Source: a virus
IMG/VR virus record: IMGVR_UViG_3300011116_000491
Coordinates: 1 to 49,614 of that record
Strand: one strand, 5' to 3'
DNA: 49,614 nucleotides
Below are positions 40,991-48,931 of the stretch, piece after piece. Both the position numbers and the translations under genes were made by a program. Below the pieces are notes generated by a model. It worked only from the letters and a program-made list of their open reading frames with translations, ran no database searches and had not been told where the DNA came from. Numbering within the stretch: the stretch's first letter is position 1; the number at the start of each line of letters is the position of its first letter.

Positions 40991-41338
40991 TTATTCTATT
41001 GCATCCCAAGATTGTGTGGTTTCGTTCCAATTATATACTTTTCCATCATCAGGCATTGATGTTGGTGCTTCCCATTGGCAGGTATCTTCATTTAATGTCC
41101 AAGATGGATATGGTTTAGGTGCATAAAAAGCATCTCTTTGTCTATCGTAGGTGTAACCAATCGCAGCAAAGTTTTTTCTTAAAGGAACACCACCAGCATT
41201 ATGTTGACCAGCTAATGTGTTAAATGATGTTTGAACCCAATCTTCAGAATCTTCTAAACTAAAAATGTGTGCTTGTGTAGCAACAATAACTGCTTCAACA
41301 ATATTTGTTTGTTTGTTTACTTTTGCAAAATGCGCCAT
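40991..41338 (-). CDS. Fibre-associated 115-residue family, copy 2
   Basis: Paralogue of the proteins at 39084-39434 and 46364-46711: MAHFAKVNKQTNIVEAVIVATQ, WVQTSFNTLAGQHNAGGVPLRKNFAAIGYTYDRQRDAFYAPKPYPSWTLNEDTCQWEAP, and YNWNETTQSWDAIE. It lies 13 nt after the glycine-rich fibre at 41352-42575. Differences among copies are concentrated at the N-terminus and around residues 45-50, hinting at partner-specific surfaces. Confidence 0.82.
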   Translation of the reverse strand: MAHFAKVNKQTNIVEAVIVATQAHIFSLEDSEDWVQTSFNTLAGQHNAGGVPLRKNFAAIGYTYDRQRDAFYAPKPYPSWTLNEDTCQWEAPTSMPDDGKVYNWNETTQSWDAIE

Positions 41339-41351
41339 AAAATTCTCTTAA

Positions 41352-42575
41352 TTAAGGTGTAGTATATCTAACAATAACAATACCAGAACCACCTGCAGCA
41401 CCAGCTGAAGCAGGAGGAGCATTCGGAGAGTTTCCTCCACCACCGCCACCTGAACCTGTATTTGTTGTTCCCGCAGTTGCAGCAGTTCCAAAATTTGGAC
41501 CAGAACTTCCGCCTGTGCCGCCAATGCTTGATCCGCCAGCGGCACCAAATCCACTATCTACTGCGCCTGCACCACCGCCCCCAGCATAATACGCTGGTGA
41601 TCCAGATAATGAGTAAGCTAAACCAGCTCCGCCTGTTCCAGTAGCACCAGCTTGTGGTCCAGTTCCTGCTGTTCCTGCAGCACCGGCTCCACCGCCACCG
41701 CCTGCTTTGTAACTTCCTGCGCCTGCTGCGGGACCACCAGAATTACCATATCCTGTTCCGCCACCTGAAGGTGATTGTGTTGCTGAACCGCCTGTACCTG
41801 GACCGCCTGCGCCACCGCCAGATCCGCCAGGTGCACCATTATTATTTGCTGGTGCTGAACCACCTGCGCCACCACCAACAGCTGTTATACTACCAAATAC
41901 AGATGGATTTCCTGGATTTTGTGTTGTTGAACCAGCGCCAGCTGAAGCTCCACCAGAACCAACTGTTACAGTATAATTTCCAGAAGTCAATGTTAGTCCA
42001 GAATGATATACTAATCCACCGGCGCCGCCTCCGCCTCCTCTATCCCAAGCTCCAGCGCCACCACCAGCAACAACTAAAACTTCAGCTGAAATTGTTCCAC
42101 TAAGAACAGTAAGAGTGCTAGAAGATGTGAAGGTGTGAATTGTATAACTCCCAGCAGTTGTCATTGTACCACCAATTGCTGAAAATACACCAACACCAAG
42201 CCAAACGGAATTATTTGCATCCCAATATTCAATAGCGTTTCTTGTAGAATTAAATCTGATATATCCAGCACTATTCGATGTTGGCCTTTGTGCAGTAGTA
42301 CCAGTAGCAATCTTAGTAAAACCTGTGCCACTAACTGTTAAGTTGCCATTAAGTGTTTGGTCTGGTGCAATCTGAGAACTAATGATGTTACCAGTAATCT
42401 TTGTGTTTGCAACAGAAAGAATCTTATCATTCGTAATTGCAGTAGCACCAATAGAGTTTGCAACATCGATACCTGTTGTATTAGCAGTAAATAAAGTTGT
42501 GCCAGTATTAGAACGAATAGTAAAACTATTATCGGTATCTGTTGTTATATTGCTGACGATTAATGTTCCGGCCAT
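41352..42575 (-). CDS. Glycine-rich tail fibre protein, copy 2 (407 aa)
   Basis: N-terminal module AGTLIVSNITTDTDNSFTIRSNTGTTLFTANTTG, then SVANTKITGNIISSQIAPDQTLNGN and GTTAQRPTSNSAGYIRFN, and a glycine-rich C-terminal 240 residues (GGGGAGGLVYHSG, YTVTVGSGGAS). The middle module is nearly the same as in copy 3, including a 90-bp DNA repeat. It ends in GSGIVIVRYTTP. A probable receptor-binding fibre. Confidence 0.83.
   Translation of the reverse strand: MAGTLIVSNITTDTDNSFTIRSNTGTTLFTANTTGIDVANSIGATAITNDKILSVANTKITGNIISSQIAPDQTLNGNLTVSGTGFTKIATGTTAQRPTSNSAGYIRFNSTRNAIEYWDANNSVWLGVGVFSAIGGTMTTAGSYTIHTFTSSSTLTVLSGTISAEVLVVAGGGAGAWDRGGGGGAGGLVYHSGLTLTSGNYTVTVGSGGASAGAGSTTQNPGNPSVFGSITAVGGGAGGSAPANNNGAPGGSGGGAGGPGTGGSATQSPSGGGTGYGNSGGPAAGAGSYKAGGGGGAGAAGTAGTGPQAGATGTGGAGLAYSLSGSPAYYAGGGGAGAVDSGFGAAGGSSIGGTGGSSGPNFGTAATAGTTNTGSGGGGGGNSPNAPPASAGAAGGSGIVIVRYTTP
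42325..42414 (-). repeat. 90-bp imperfect direct repeat, copy in glycine-rich fibre 2
   Basis: Aligns without gaps to 47701-47790 (13 mismatches counted by hand). It encodes the shared ANTxITGNIISSQIAPDQTLNGN module. Such repeats permit recombination between fibre genes. Confidence 0.85.
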
Positions 42576-42597
42576 ATTTCTCTCTTAGTTAATATTC

Positions 42598-42605
42598 TAT
42601 TTATC
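42598..42605 (-). promoter_or_regulatory. Late promoter GATAAATA upstream of glycine-rich fibre 2
   Basis: Octamer overlaps the end of the previous gene; predicted leader about 17 nt with AAGAGAG. Confidence 0.62.
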
Positions 42606-43692
42606 AGCGGGCGTTACTAAACTTAAAGGGCGCTTCGGCAAATGCCATATATATGTAATTTGATGATGACTCATTTGAATTGGATCCAGATGACCGTATT
42701 TTGAATCCATTGCTTAAATAATCAATAAAGTTACCTTCAAATGATCCTGCGCTAACTTGAGGTTCAAGACTAGTTAAATTTGCCGCTAAAGTTGCGTAAT
42801 TACTTGCGTTGTATGTTTCACGACTTGTGTCTTGCATCAACCAATTTGAATTTGTTGAATTGCTAGTTTTTTTCAACATCAAAAATCTAGGTCTAAACCC
42901 CGTGTAGATGAATGGTCCATCAGTAGACCCGTTACCCGTGTATGACCCAAAGGTTGAATACCCTGCTACTGCGGCAAAGAAATAACCAACATAAGTGCCA
43001 CCATTTAAGTTGCAGTTGTCGGTAGTTCCTAGAGACATTACAGTCGAAGTTGGTGCTGTGTTGTTCCAAATGTCTGAGAATGTCTGTTTTGCTTCTGTTG
43101 TATTTAAATACAAAGCAGAGGTTGCTGTCATAGACACATGGTATACAAGCCAATTAGAACCGCTTGTGCTTCTTCTTTTAATGATTGCCATACTAGGCGC
43201 AACACCAAGTCCATGCCCAATTGTTGCCGCCACACCTGTGCCTGTATAAGTAACAACACTAAATCCAGCAGTTGGGTTTGCAGATACTTGTGATGAAATT
43301 GTACCACTAGTATTTGTTACTGCTGTGCCGCCTGCTTTCCATGTCCATCCAACATAAGTATCACCAGATTTATTCCAATTATCAAAAGTTGATGTTCCAT
43401 TTGTTACTGTAAAACCACCAGAATCTAAAGAAGATAACCAACCATATAAAGATTCTGTATTGGCAGGATTAGGTTCTGCGCCAGTAGAATTTGATGCAAG
43501 AACTTTATTTTGTCCAACACCACGAACAGAATCTAGTAATTGATGATTTGTGCCAGAAGTTCTAGCTTTTTCCCAAATTAAATCTGGTTGAAAGTTTAAT
43601 CCTGTGATTGACCTTGTTGCACCAGAAGAACCGCCAGTGCCTGACCAAGTTAATACATCAAAATGTTGATTTGGTAAATTGATTGCTGGCAT
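42604..43692 (-). CDS. DUF7483-like tail fibre/adhesin (362 aa)
   Basis: A beta-rich protein starting FDVLTWSGTGGSSGATRSITGLNFQPDLIWEKARTSGTNHQLLDSVRG, a pattern repeated in its second half (YTGTGVAATIGHGLGVAPSMAIIKRRSTSGSNWLVYH, and YTGNGSTDGPFIYTGFRPRFLMLKKTS). These are internal repeats of one beta domain. The type is common in marine phages and metagenomes (DUF7483), with no assigned function; a surface-binding fibre is likely. It is 3 nt from the lectin-like gene. Confidence 0.82.
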   Translation of the reverse strand: MPAINLPNQHFDVLTWSGTGGSSGATRSITGLNFQPDLIWEKARTSGTNHQLLDSVRGVGQNKVLASNSTGAEPNPANTESLYGWLSSLDSGGFTVTNGTSTFDNWNKSGDTYVGWTWKAGGTAVTNTSGTISSQVSANPTAGFSVVTYTGTGVAATIGHGLGVAPSMAIIKRRSTSGSNWLVYHVSMTATSALYLNTTEAKQTFSDIWNNTAPTSTVMSLGTTDNCNLNGGTYVGYFFAAVAGYSTFGSYTGNGSTDGPFIYTGFRPRFLMLKKTSNSTNSNWLMQDTSRETYNASNYATLAANLTSLEPQVSAGSFEGNFIDYLSNGFKIRSSGSNSNESSSNYIYMAFAEAPFKFSNAR

Positions 43693-43694
43693 GA

Positions 43695-45119
43695 TTATGG
43701 CAGATTAAAAGTGTTGAGAGATTTGAAGCCGGATGGTGGGGTGTAGGAGAATGGGCGTTGACCAAAATTAGCTACCCAAGCGCCTGTATTGTTGTATATT
43801 GAAACAGCTGGTAAAAATGTTGTTTCTGATCCAGAGTAAGTAAATAATGCGTTTGTTCCAGAAGATGGATTTCCTACACCACCAGCAGCAGTATTCCAAG
43901 TTCCATTTTGTCCAACCCACATTTTCTTAGCATCAGCATCATATGCAATCATAATTGTTGCACTTGATGTAAATGCTGGAGCAGTTCCACTAGAAGCCCA
44001 ATTTCCACCAACATAATAATTTCCTGTTGAAGTATTATAACCCCATCCAGCACTATCTCCTAAACCACCAACATAATTATTAAAAGTGGATATAGAACTA
44101 GGAATAACACCAATAATATCCACATTAGAGGAATTATTAACTACAGCTTCCCAATACCATTTTCCAGTTGTCATACCCATAGTTCCAACAATAGCTCTAT
44201 GACTAGCTTCAACACCACCATTATTTACTGATAAATTGCCACTAGTAGTAACTAGATTTGATCCTTTTGCTAATGGATTCCAAGTGCAATAATTACTTGC
44301 AGCTGCACTTCTTGTTGGTGAATCAATCATTGCATCATAAGTCACACCAGAAGTCACAGAGATATTGTTTGGTGTCCAGTTGTTTCCGTTACCAGAAGAA
44401 TCTTTACCAATTGCAGCAGCCGTTGCAGCTGATGCATCTGCAAACTTTAAATAGAATCCGTTTGTGCCGTAAGTGCCTGCAAACTTTTTAGGAACCCATT
44501 GACCTGTTCCGTTATCTGTTTTACCAAATGAAGATGGAGTTAATGCTTGGCCATCGATGAAGTTGATTTCGGTTAGGTAGCCGTCTGAATATACTGAATC
44601 AAGATTGTTGCCACCAAGAAAATGTATGTTTGTGTTGTTGACATAACTATCAAAATTTAACGAACAATCAACAGAAGAACTAAATGAAGTTACCTGTGAT
44701 CCATTTACAAACAGTTTTGTTCTATTTGATGCAGTTGCTTGTGTTGTGTCCAACACAGCGACAATGTGATACCAAGCAGACGGGTCCCGATAGACAGCCG
44801 TTGTCTGTCTTCGGTACGAATCAACACCACCATTTTGTCCAAAGAAGTAGATGGTATCGTCAGAATTCCAACGAATCATATCGTAATTTGAACCATTGTT
44901 GCGCCCCATAAAAAGATGTTGATTTGAACCTAGTGAACCTCGTTTAACCCATGCGCTCCATGTCCAAGTCTTGCGATTAGTTGCGCTTGCAGGAGTTCTA
45001 TTCAAATAACCACTTGCACTACTACGGAATCTCAAACTATTCTTAATAAAATAGCCTAAGTTGGCTTGACCGCCATATTGTTTTACACTACCACCACCAG
45101 TTGTACCAAGAAAAGGCAT
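43695..45119 (-). CDS. LamG/concanavalin-like lectin and SPRY-like tail protein (474 aa)
   Basis: The N-terminal domain (residues about 30-220) has the LamG/concanavalin pattern NRKTWTWSAWVKRGSLGSNQHLFMG, AWYHIVAVLDTTQ and LFVNGSQVTSF. The C-terminal domain has TTGKWYWEAVVNNSSNVDIIGV and AYDADAKKMWVGQNGTW, an SPRY-like pattern. Two carbohydrate- or protein-binding domains on one chain suggest receptor binding. It ends FSYTPPSGFKSLNTFNLP, typical of this marine phage family. Confidence 0.85.
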   Translation of the reverse strand: MPFLGTTGGGSVKQYGGQANLGYFIKNSLRFRSSASGYLNRTPASATNRKTWTWSAWVKRGSLGSNQHLFMGRNNGSNYDMIRWNSDDTIYFFGQNGGVDSYRRQTTAVYRDPSAWYHIVAVLDTTQATASNRTKLFVNGSQVTSFSSSVDCSLNFDSYVNNTNIHFLGGNNLDSVYSDGYLTEINFIDGQALTPSSFGKTDNGTGQWVPKKFAGTYGTNGFYLKFADASAATAAAIGKDSSGNGNNWTPNNISVTSGVTYDAMIDSPTRSAAASNYCTWNPLAKGSNLVTTSGNLSVNNGGVEASHRAIVGTMGMTTGKWYWEAVVNNSSNVDIIGVIPSSISTFNNYVGGLGDSAGWGYNTSTGNYYVGGNWASSGTAPAFTSSATIMIAYDADAKKMWVGQNGTWNTAAGGVGNPSSGTNALFTYSGSETTFLPAVSIYNNTGAWVANFGQRPFSYTPPSGFKSLNTFNLP

Positions 45120-45129
45120 TATCTATTCC

Positions 45130-45888
45130 TTATGCGTATTGGGTCTGTGAACCTAATACTGTGTATGTATTTGCTGCTGTCTTAATAATTGTGAAAGCAT
45201 ACAAGTCGATTGATGTAGCATTACCCGCAGATGGTGCAGTACCACCTTGCCATTTTGGTGTAACAGAAGTTCCATCGATTTGCATTGCAGATTGATAGTA
45301 AGTATTTGAAGACAACTGAGTTGCCAAATAAGCAACAGTCATACTCTCACCAGTTGACATTATTGCATCTAGTCTTATGGATGAGTTTGCACGGACATTC
45401 ATAGTCCAGTTAGCTGCATTGTTAGCAGTATAATAGTTAATTGAATTTTCAAGCACATTAATGTTTTGTGTGCCAGTTAATGCAGTTGCAGTAATGTTTG
45501 CATTTTCAATTACTGAACCAATATCAATACCTGTATTGAATGTAAATGCCTTGGTTGTATTTGACCAAGTCAATGTTTTGTTGGTAGAACCCTTAATTGT
45601 GATACCTGCACCATCTGCAAGAGCATCAGTAGGAGTAGCAGAGTTGGCAATCTCAATGTTCTTATCTGACACAACAAGAGTAGTTGTATTAACAGTAGTT
45701 GTTGCACCTGATACAGTTAAGTTACCACCGATAGTTGCATCACCAGTTGTATTGAATGTTGATTGCACATTCATTGGCACGGCAACATTCCATGATGCAC
45801 CGCCTACGGTGATGTAGGTTGTCTCACCAATATTAAGTTTTAACTGTGATTCACCTTGTATGGTGTCTGCTTTAATTTTTCCTGCCAT
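45130..45888 (-). CDS. Tail fibre-like structural protein (252 aa)
   Basis: Starts MAGKIKADTIQGESQLKLNIG and contains TVSGATTTVNTTTLVVSDKNIEIANSATPTDALADGAGITIKGSTNKTLTWSN, a widespread marine T4-like fibre module. The C-terminal half, YYTANNAANWTMNVRANSSIRLDAIMSTGESMTVAYL, is a distinct globular domain. Likely a trimeric fibre segment; precise role unknown. Confidence 0.82.
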   Translation of the reverse strand: MAGKIKADTIQGESQLKLNIGETTYITVGGASWNVAVPMNVQSTFNTTGDATIGGNLTVSGATTTVNTTTLVVSDKNIEIANSATPTDALADGAGITIKGSTNKTLTWSNTTKAFTFNTGIDIGSVIENANITATALTGTQNINVLENSINYYTANNAANWTMNVRANSSIRLDAIMSTGESMTVAYLATQLSSNTYYQSAMQIDGTSVTPKWQGGTAPSAGNATSIDLYAFTIIKTAANTYTVLGSQTQYA

Positions 45889-45906
45889 TTTAGATTCTCT
45901 TTAAAA

Positions 45907-46329
45907 TTAAAATACTGTAAAGGTTGAGTTATTGCTAACCATTAGTGTGACATTATTTGCAATGGTAATCGGACCAGCCGCACTTGCATTATAACCATCA
46001 CTAATTGTTGTATTTGTTGTTAGTGTTTGTGGATTAATTCTGATTAATCCGTATGTATCTGCTGACAGATAAGGTGTTGTTACTACTGAACCACCAAGGT
46101 AAATAACTTCAACATTGTCTGTGCCACTTGGTGGTGCAGTTGAAAAAACTATTTGACCATTGATTACTGCATAGGAATCAGTCTTTTGTTTAACACCAGT
46201 GATAAAGACTAATACGGATGCTTCATTGCCATATTCATATGACAAATTGAAAGTTGTGGCTGCTCCTGTTCCTGAAAAGAACTGACTTCTAATTGCACCA
46301 CTTACCGGGGAATTTCCAATATATGACAA
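45907..46329 (-). CDS. Fibre-type structural protein (140 aa)
   Basis: Begins MSYIGNSPVSGAIRSQFFSGTGAATTFNLSYEYG, a common N-terminal module of marine phage fibres and tail proteins, followed by VEVIYLGGSVVTTPYLSADTYGLIRINPQTL. Short, beta-rich, probably trimeric. AGGAAA precedes the start and a late-like octamer lies upstream. Confidence 0.82.
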   Translation of the reverse strand: MSYIGNSPVSGAIRSQFFSGTGAATTFNLSYEYGNEASVLVFITGVKQKTDSYAVINGQIVFSTAPPSGTDNVEVIYLGGSVVTTPYLSADTYGLIRINPQTLTTNTTISDGYNASAAGPITIANNVTLMVSNNSTFTVF

Positions 46330-46351
46330 TTTGTTTTCCTAAGTTATTCTT

Positions 46352-46359
46352 TATTTAGT
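46352..46359 (-). promoter_or_regulatory. Late-promoter-like ACTAAATA upstream of 45907-46329
   Basis: Octamer in the gap after cassette copy 3; predicted leader about 17 nt. Confidence 0.55.
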
Positions 46360-46363
46360 TGAG

Positions 46364-46711
46364 TTATTCTACTACATCCCAAGACTGTGTGGATTCATTC
46401 CAACCATACATTTTATCATCTTGTGGTTTTGCAGTTGGTGCTTCCCATAACCAAGTTGTTTGATTTAATGTCCAAGATGGATAAGGTTGAGGTGCATAGA
46501 ACACATCATGTTCACGGTCGTATGTGTAACCAACACCAGCAAAATTGCCTCTTAATGGAGTACCACCATTTAAGTGTTGATTACCTTTTGTATTATATGA
46601 AGTTTGAATCCATTCCCCAGGTTCAGTATCAATGAATGTATCAAAGAATTCTGATTCAGCTACAATAACCTTAATTACTTTATCTCTATCTACTTTTGCA
46701 AAATGTGCCAT
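46364..46711 (-). CDS. Fibre-associated 115-residue family, copy 3
   Basis: Third paralogue: MAHFAKVDRDKVIKVIVAESEFFDTFIDTEPGEWIQTSYNTKG, GTPLRGNFAGVGYTYDREHDVFYAPQPYPSWTLNQTTWLWEAP, YGWNESTQSWDVVE. It lies 10 nt after the glycine-rich fibre at 46722-47933. It is closest in its first half to copy 1 and in its second half to copy 2. Confidence 0.82.
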   Translation of the reverse strand: MAHFAKVDRDKVIKVIVAESEFFDTFIDTEPGEWIQTSYNTKGNQHLNGGTPLRGNFAGVGYTYDREHDVFYAPQPYPSWTLNQTTWLWEAPTAKPQDDKMYGWNESTQSWDVVE

Positions 46712-46721
46712 CTAAAATTCC

Positions 46722-47933
46722 TTAAGCCGTAAATGTGCCAGAAGTTGTAAAAGTATGAATTGTATTTCCTGATGAAGATGATACAGTACCTCCACTTCCC
46801 TTTTGGACTCCGCTGTATGAAATAATAACAATTCCTGAACCACCAGAACCAGCACCAGTTGAAGAAGCTTTTCCGCCACCGCCACCGCCGCCAGTATTGG
46901 TTGTTCCTGGAGTGCCTGCGCCAGTGCCAGGACTTGCAGGATTTCCACCAACGCCACCACCACCTGGACCACCAGATGTTGGAGCAACATAGTTTCCAGA
47001 ACCTGAACCTCCACCAGCATATGTTACTGCTGAACCACTAAGTGATGATGCAACACCTACTCCACCACCTCCACCAACACCCGATGGAGCTGTAGGTGAA
47101 TTTGTAGCATTTCCGCCTACTCCACCTGCGCCGCCGCCACCGCCACCGCCTTCCCAAACTCCAGGAAAATGAGCTCCTGATCCACCAGCATAACCTTGTC
47201 CAGGAGTTCCACTACCACCAGGATAAGGTGTGCTATTATTAACTGAACCGCCGCCACCGCCAGACCCTCCAGGACCGCCAGGAAATCCAGTTCTTCCACC
47301 ACCTCCACCACCTGTTGCTGTGACACTCAAAGGTGATCCAATTGATGACGGTGAACCAGAAGATGCATAAGTTCCAGGTGTTGATGATGAATCGCCTGTC
47401 GCACCAGCACCAATAGTTACACTATATGTTTGTAATGGTATAACGGTAGTTGTTCCAGTAACTAATCCTCCAGCACCACCAGCACCGCCAGAATTAAGTC
47501 CAACACCACCTGCTCCACCACCTGCAACAATTAAATAATTGATTGTGTATAAAGCTGCTGTCAGGTTGAAAGAAGTCCACAATCCATTAGTTGCATCGTA
47601 CCACTCAGGATATCCTAGATTAGTGTTAAAACGAACATATCCTGCTGTATTTGAAGTTGGTCTTTGTGCAGTAGTGCCGGATGGTAGTTTTAAGAATCCT
47701 GTACCACTAACTGTTACATTACCATTAAGTGTTTGGTCTGGTGCAATCTGCGAACTGATAATGTTACCAGTGATTAAAGTATTTGCAACACTCAATGCAT
47801 TGTTCGATGCGCCAGTGATAACACCATTGCTATCGAATGTCAACGAAATGGTGTTAGCAGAACCACCAACGGTAACTGATGTTATATTATTCGATACTTG
47901 GAATAATGCCGGAGATACACGGGTTAAAGCCAC
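46722..47933 (-). CDS. Glycine-rich tail fibre protein, copy 3 (403 aa)
   Basis: GTG start at 47933 (ALTRVSPALFQVSNNITS) with AGGA eight bases upstream, inside the end of the HNH gene. The middle module SVANTLITGNIISSQIAPDQTLNGNVTVSGTGF and SGTTAQRPTSNTAGYVRFN matches copy 2. The glycine-rich domain covers about residues 137-370. It ends with GTVSSSSGNTIHTFTTSGTFTA. Copy 2 carries a similar stretch (AGSYTIHTFTSSSTLTV) before its Gly-rich domain, so this block has been shuffled. Confidence 0.83.
   Translation of the reverse strand: MALTRVSPALFQVSNNITSVTVGGSANTISLTFDSNGVITGASNNALSVANTLITGNIISSQIAPDQTLNGNVTVSGTGFLKLPSGTTAQRPTSNTAGYVRFNTNLGYPEWYDATNGLWTSFNLTAALYTINYLIVAGGGAGGVGLNSGGAGGAGGLVTGTTTVIPLQTYSVTIGAGATGDSSSTPGTYASSGSPSSIGSPLSVTATGGGGGGRTGFPGGPGGSGGGGGSVNNSTPYPGGSGTPGQGYAGGSGAHFPGVWEGGGGGGGAGGVGGNATNSPTAPSGVGGGGGVGVASSLSGSAVTYAGGGSGSGNYVAPTSGGPGGGGVGGNPASPGTGAGTPGTTNTGGGGGGGKASSTGAGSGGSGIVIISYSGVQKGSGGTVSSSSGNTIHTFTTSGTFTA
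47701..47790 (-). repeat. 90-bp imperfect direct repeat, copy in glycine-rich fibre 3
   Basis: Partner of 42325-42414, gap-free alignment with 13 mismatches counted by hand. Confidence 0.85.
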
Positions 47934-48628
47934 GATTGAATCCTATTATTTTTTGATTTAGTTGTATAACCAGAAGACTTTAATTCTTGCCATTGTTTGA
48001 TAGCATGTTGTTTCATTTTTTGACTATAATCTTCTGTTAAATGTTTTCTACTTGTACCTTTTGTCCAACCGTTCAAAAGATAATCACTAATTTTTTCGTA
48101 TGTTACCTTAGTTTGAATTCCATTTCTATTCATCCAAATTTTAGGAACATGATTTGCTTTTTTACTAGCAATCATTTTTTGTTTATGTTCTTCACTCATT
48201 GGTCCACGAACAATACCTTTTAGTTTTTCTGAAAGATTTTTCTTGTGTTCTTTGGTCCATCTTTGAGTTTCACTAACATATTTAGAACACTTGATTTTAG
48301 CTGTCTCATATAAACGAGAATTCATATATCTATTGTCTGTGTTATGTCTACTCATCATTGTGGTAGCTTTCAACATCATTCCATAACCTTTAGAATTGTA
48401 TTCAAACATTCTATACAATAACATATGAGCAATAAAATGTTTTCTGGCACTTAATTTAACTATGTTCCATTTACATTTTGCAAATTCTGGATACAAACTT
48501 TTTGGTAAAATATGGTGTCTTTCGACATAATCATCGTTGCAATCTTTTGAAACTAGTTCCATATACCATTTAGAATATTTGTTATCTAAAAATGGTTTAT
48601 GATTGTCAATAGCTTCCTTTAATGCCAC
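47924..48628 (-). CDS. HNH homing endonuclease (234 aa)
   Basis: GTG start at 48628. The HNH core is VERHHILPKSLYPE (H38, H39) and NIVKLSARKHFIAHMLLYRMF, a standard family pattern, followed by a NUMOD3-like basic segment (RGPMSEEHKQKMIASKKAN) that would contact DNA. It is free-standing and overlaps the start of the fibre gene by 10 nt. The bases around its own start are almost the same as those around the fibre start. Domains appear intact. Confidence 0.9.
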   Translation of the reverse strand: MALKEAIDNHKPFLDNKYSKWYMELVSKDCNDDYVERHHILPKSLYPEFAKCKWNIVKLSARKHFIAHMLLYRMFEYNSKGYGMMLKATTMMSRHNTDNRYMNSRLYETAKIKCSKYVSETQRWTKEHKKNLSEKLKGIVRGPMSEEHKQKMIASKKANHVPKIWMNRNGIQTKVTYEKISDYLLNGWTKGTSRKHLTEDYSQKMKQHAIKQWQELKSSGYTTKSKNNRIQSWL

Positions 48629-48652
48629 GATGTGTTCTCTCTATTAATCTTT

Positions 48653-48660
48653 TATTTATT
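48653..48660 (-). promoter_or_regulatory. Late promoter AATAAATA upstream of the HNH gene
   Basis: Octamer at the end of the previous gene; leader about 20 nt with GAGAGAA. It may be the original promoter of the fibre gene now behind the endonuclease. Confidence 0.6.
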
Positions 48661-48931
48661 AAGGCTTTGGATACTTAGCTTTAACTGCTTGGCAAGCCGC
48701 AATATAAGCATCAATCTGTGATTGGTCACCTTTGACTACACCATCAAGGTAATCTGTGATTGGTGGGTACTCGGCTTGGCGTTTCTCTATGTAGGCATGA
48801 GCATCAATGTATGCTTGAACTGTTGCTTCGTTATAGGTAACAATATTTCCTTGAGCATCGTAGGCTACATCATCATCAATAACCTTGACAACATTTGGAT
48901 ATAAAGAAAATATAGCTTTTGCTTTAATCAT
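48659..48931 (-). CDS. Small tail-module protein, XkdW-like (90 aa)
   Basis: Starts MIKAKAIFSLYPNVVKVIDDDVAYDAQGN and ends QIDAYIAACQAVKAKYPKP. The pattern (a short beta hairpin region followed by helices with YIEKRQAEYPPITDYLDGVVK) resembles the XkdW-like family linked to phage tail fibres. It overlaps the upstream fibre gene by 4 nt, so co-translation is likely. Role unknown. Confidence 0.75.
   Translation of the reverse strand: MIKAKAIFSLYPNVVKVIDDDVAYDAQGNIVTYNEATVQAYIDAHAYIEKRQAEYPPITDYLDGVVKGDQSQIDAYIAACQAVKAKYPKP

Noticed and set aside
41462-42103. Plus-strand open frames over glycine-rich fibre 2
   Set aside because: Sequences rich in Leu, His, Arg and Gln are the antisense of Gly codons (GGT/GGA) and low-complexity coding; no ribosome-binding sites or homology.
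39447-47933. Repeats in the fibre module as a CRISPR array or diversity-generating retroelement
   Set aside because: Repeats are coding and not regularly spaced; no reverse transcriptase, cas gene or template repeat was seen.
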